A stretch of DNA of 27,004 nt from CAZVIJ01 sp964626735 (lineage in GTDB: Bacteria; Patescibacteriota; Dojkabacteria; JAOAGR01), in the NCBI GenBank assembly GCA_964626735.1, contig CAZVIJ010000022.1, positions 1 to 27,004 on the forward strand, written 5' to 3'. Of the stretch, positions 26,962 through 27,004 are shown piece after piece. The position numbers and the translations under genes are program-made. Each line of letters opens with the position of its first letter. Position 1 is the stretch's first letter. A model generated the notes under the pieces. The model was not told the DNA's origin. It saw only the letters and a program-made list of their open reading frames with translations, and did not search any database.

Positions 26962-27004
26962 ATGAACGTTGGACTTTTCACTAGTCTCAAGATCGACCAT
27001 GAGT
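26962..27004 (+). CDS. Start of an unidentified gene cut by the window end
   Basis: Fourteen codons are visible (MNVGLFTSLKIDHE). The position of the extended -10 box supports this start. The MNVGLFT beginning is seen in several Rossmann-type proteins, including some glycosyltransferases, but this is too short for an assignment. Confidence 0.5.
   Translation, partial: MNVGLFTSLKIDHE

Noticed and set aside
1..27004. UGA recoded as glycine or tryptophan
   Set aside because: UGA ends infA and the methyltransferase, both at the right length for their families.
1..27004. CRISPR array, insertion sequence, prophage or integrase genes
   Set aside because: No regularly spaced direct repeats, transposase or integrase motifs were seen on either strand.

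Overview
The window is bacterial and most likely from a Patescibacteria/CPR-type genome. The evidence is a dense spc/alpha ribosomal-protein cluster that has no room for rpmD (L30), a universal absence in that group. An RNA polymerase alpha subunit without its C-terminal domain, very short intergenic gaps and almost no Shine-Dalgarno sequences also fit. UGA is used as a stop (for example at 7673-7675), so this is not a UGA-recoding lineage such as Gracilibacteria or SR1. I cannot place the class.

Region 1 (1-11229, all + strand) is the translation and secretion cluster: rpsQ (partial), rplN, rplX, a SpoU-family RNA methyltransferase, rplE, rpsN, rpsH, rplF, rplR, rpsE, rplO, secY, map, infA, rpmJ, rpsM, rpsK, rpsD, rpoA, rplQ, rplM, rpsI. 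Local oddities are the methyltransferase inserted between L24 and L5, a SecY with about 80 extra residues and two extra membrane helices, no adk between secY and map, and a terminator-like hairpin abutting the map start. Region 2 (11230-11681) carries tRNA-Phe(GAA) and tRNA-Val(TAC), both with encoded CCA.

Region 3 (11682-16231, - strand) holds an unrecognised gene and then a two-gene unit: a secreted S8 (subtilisin-type) protease ending in a dockerin, followed 33 nt later by a membrane-anchored cohesin-domain protein. This looks like a self-contained cell-surface protease docking system and is the most interesting item in the window.

Region 4 (16326-21795) mixes strands: a HAD phosphatase, an unknown protein, a phospholipase D-like protein, an endonuclease/exonuclease/phosphatase-fold protein and an MprF/DUF2156-like aminoacyl-lipid synthase whose 5' end falls in a 10-N assembly gap. 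Three of these five belong to families that act on phosphodiesters or lipids, which hints at envelope lipid remodelling. Region 5 (21844-27004) has a tail-anchored unknown protein, a large exported two-domain protein, a RimK-like ATP-grasp ligase, a tandem pair of paralogous unknown proteins, and the first codons of another gene.

Outside the ribosomal cluster, genes repeatedly have a -10 box (TATAAT, TATACT or TACAAT, often preceded by TGC or TGG) only 6-9 nt before the start codon and no Shine-Dalgarno. This predicts leaderless mRNAs from extended -10 promoters. It is a coherent picture together with an RNA polymerase alpha subunit lacking the domain that reads upstream DNA and activators.
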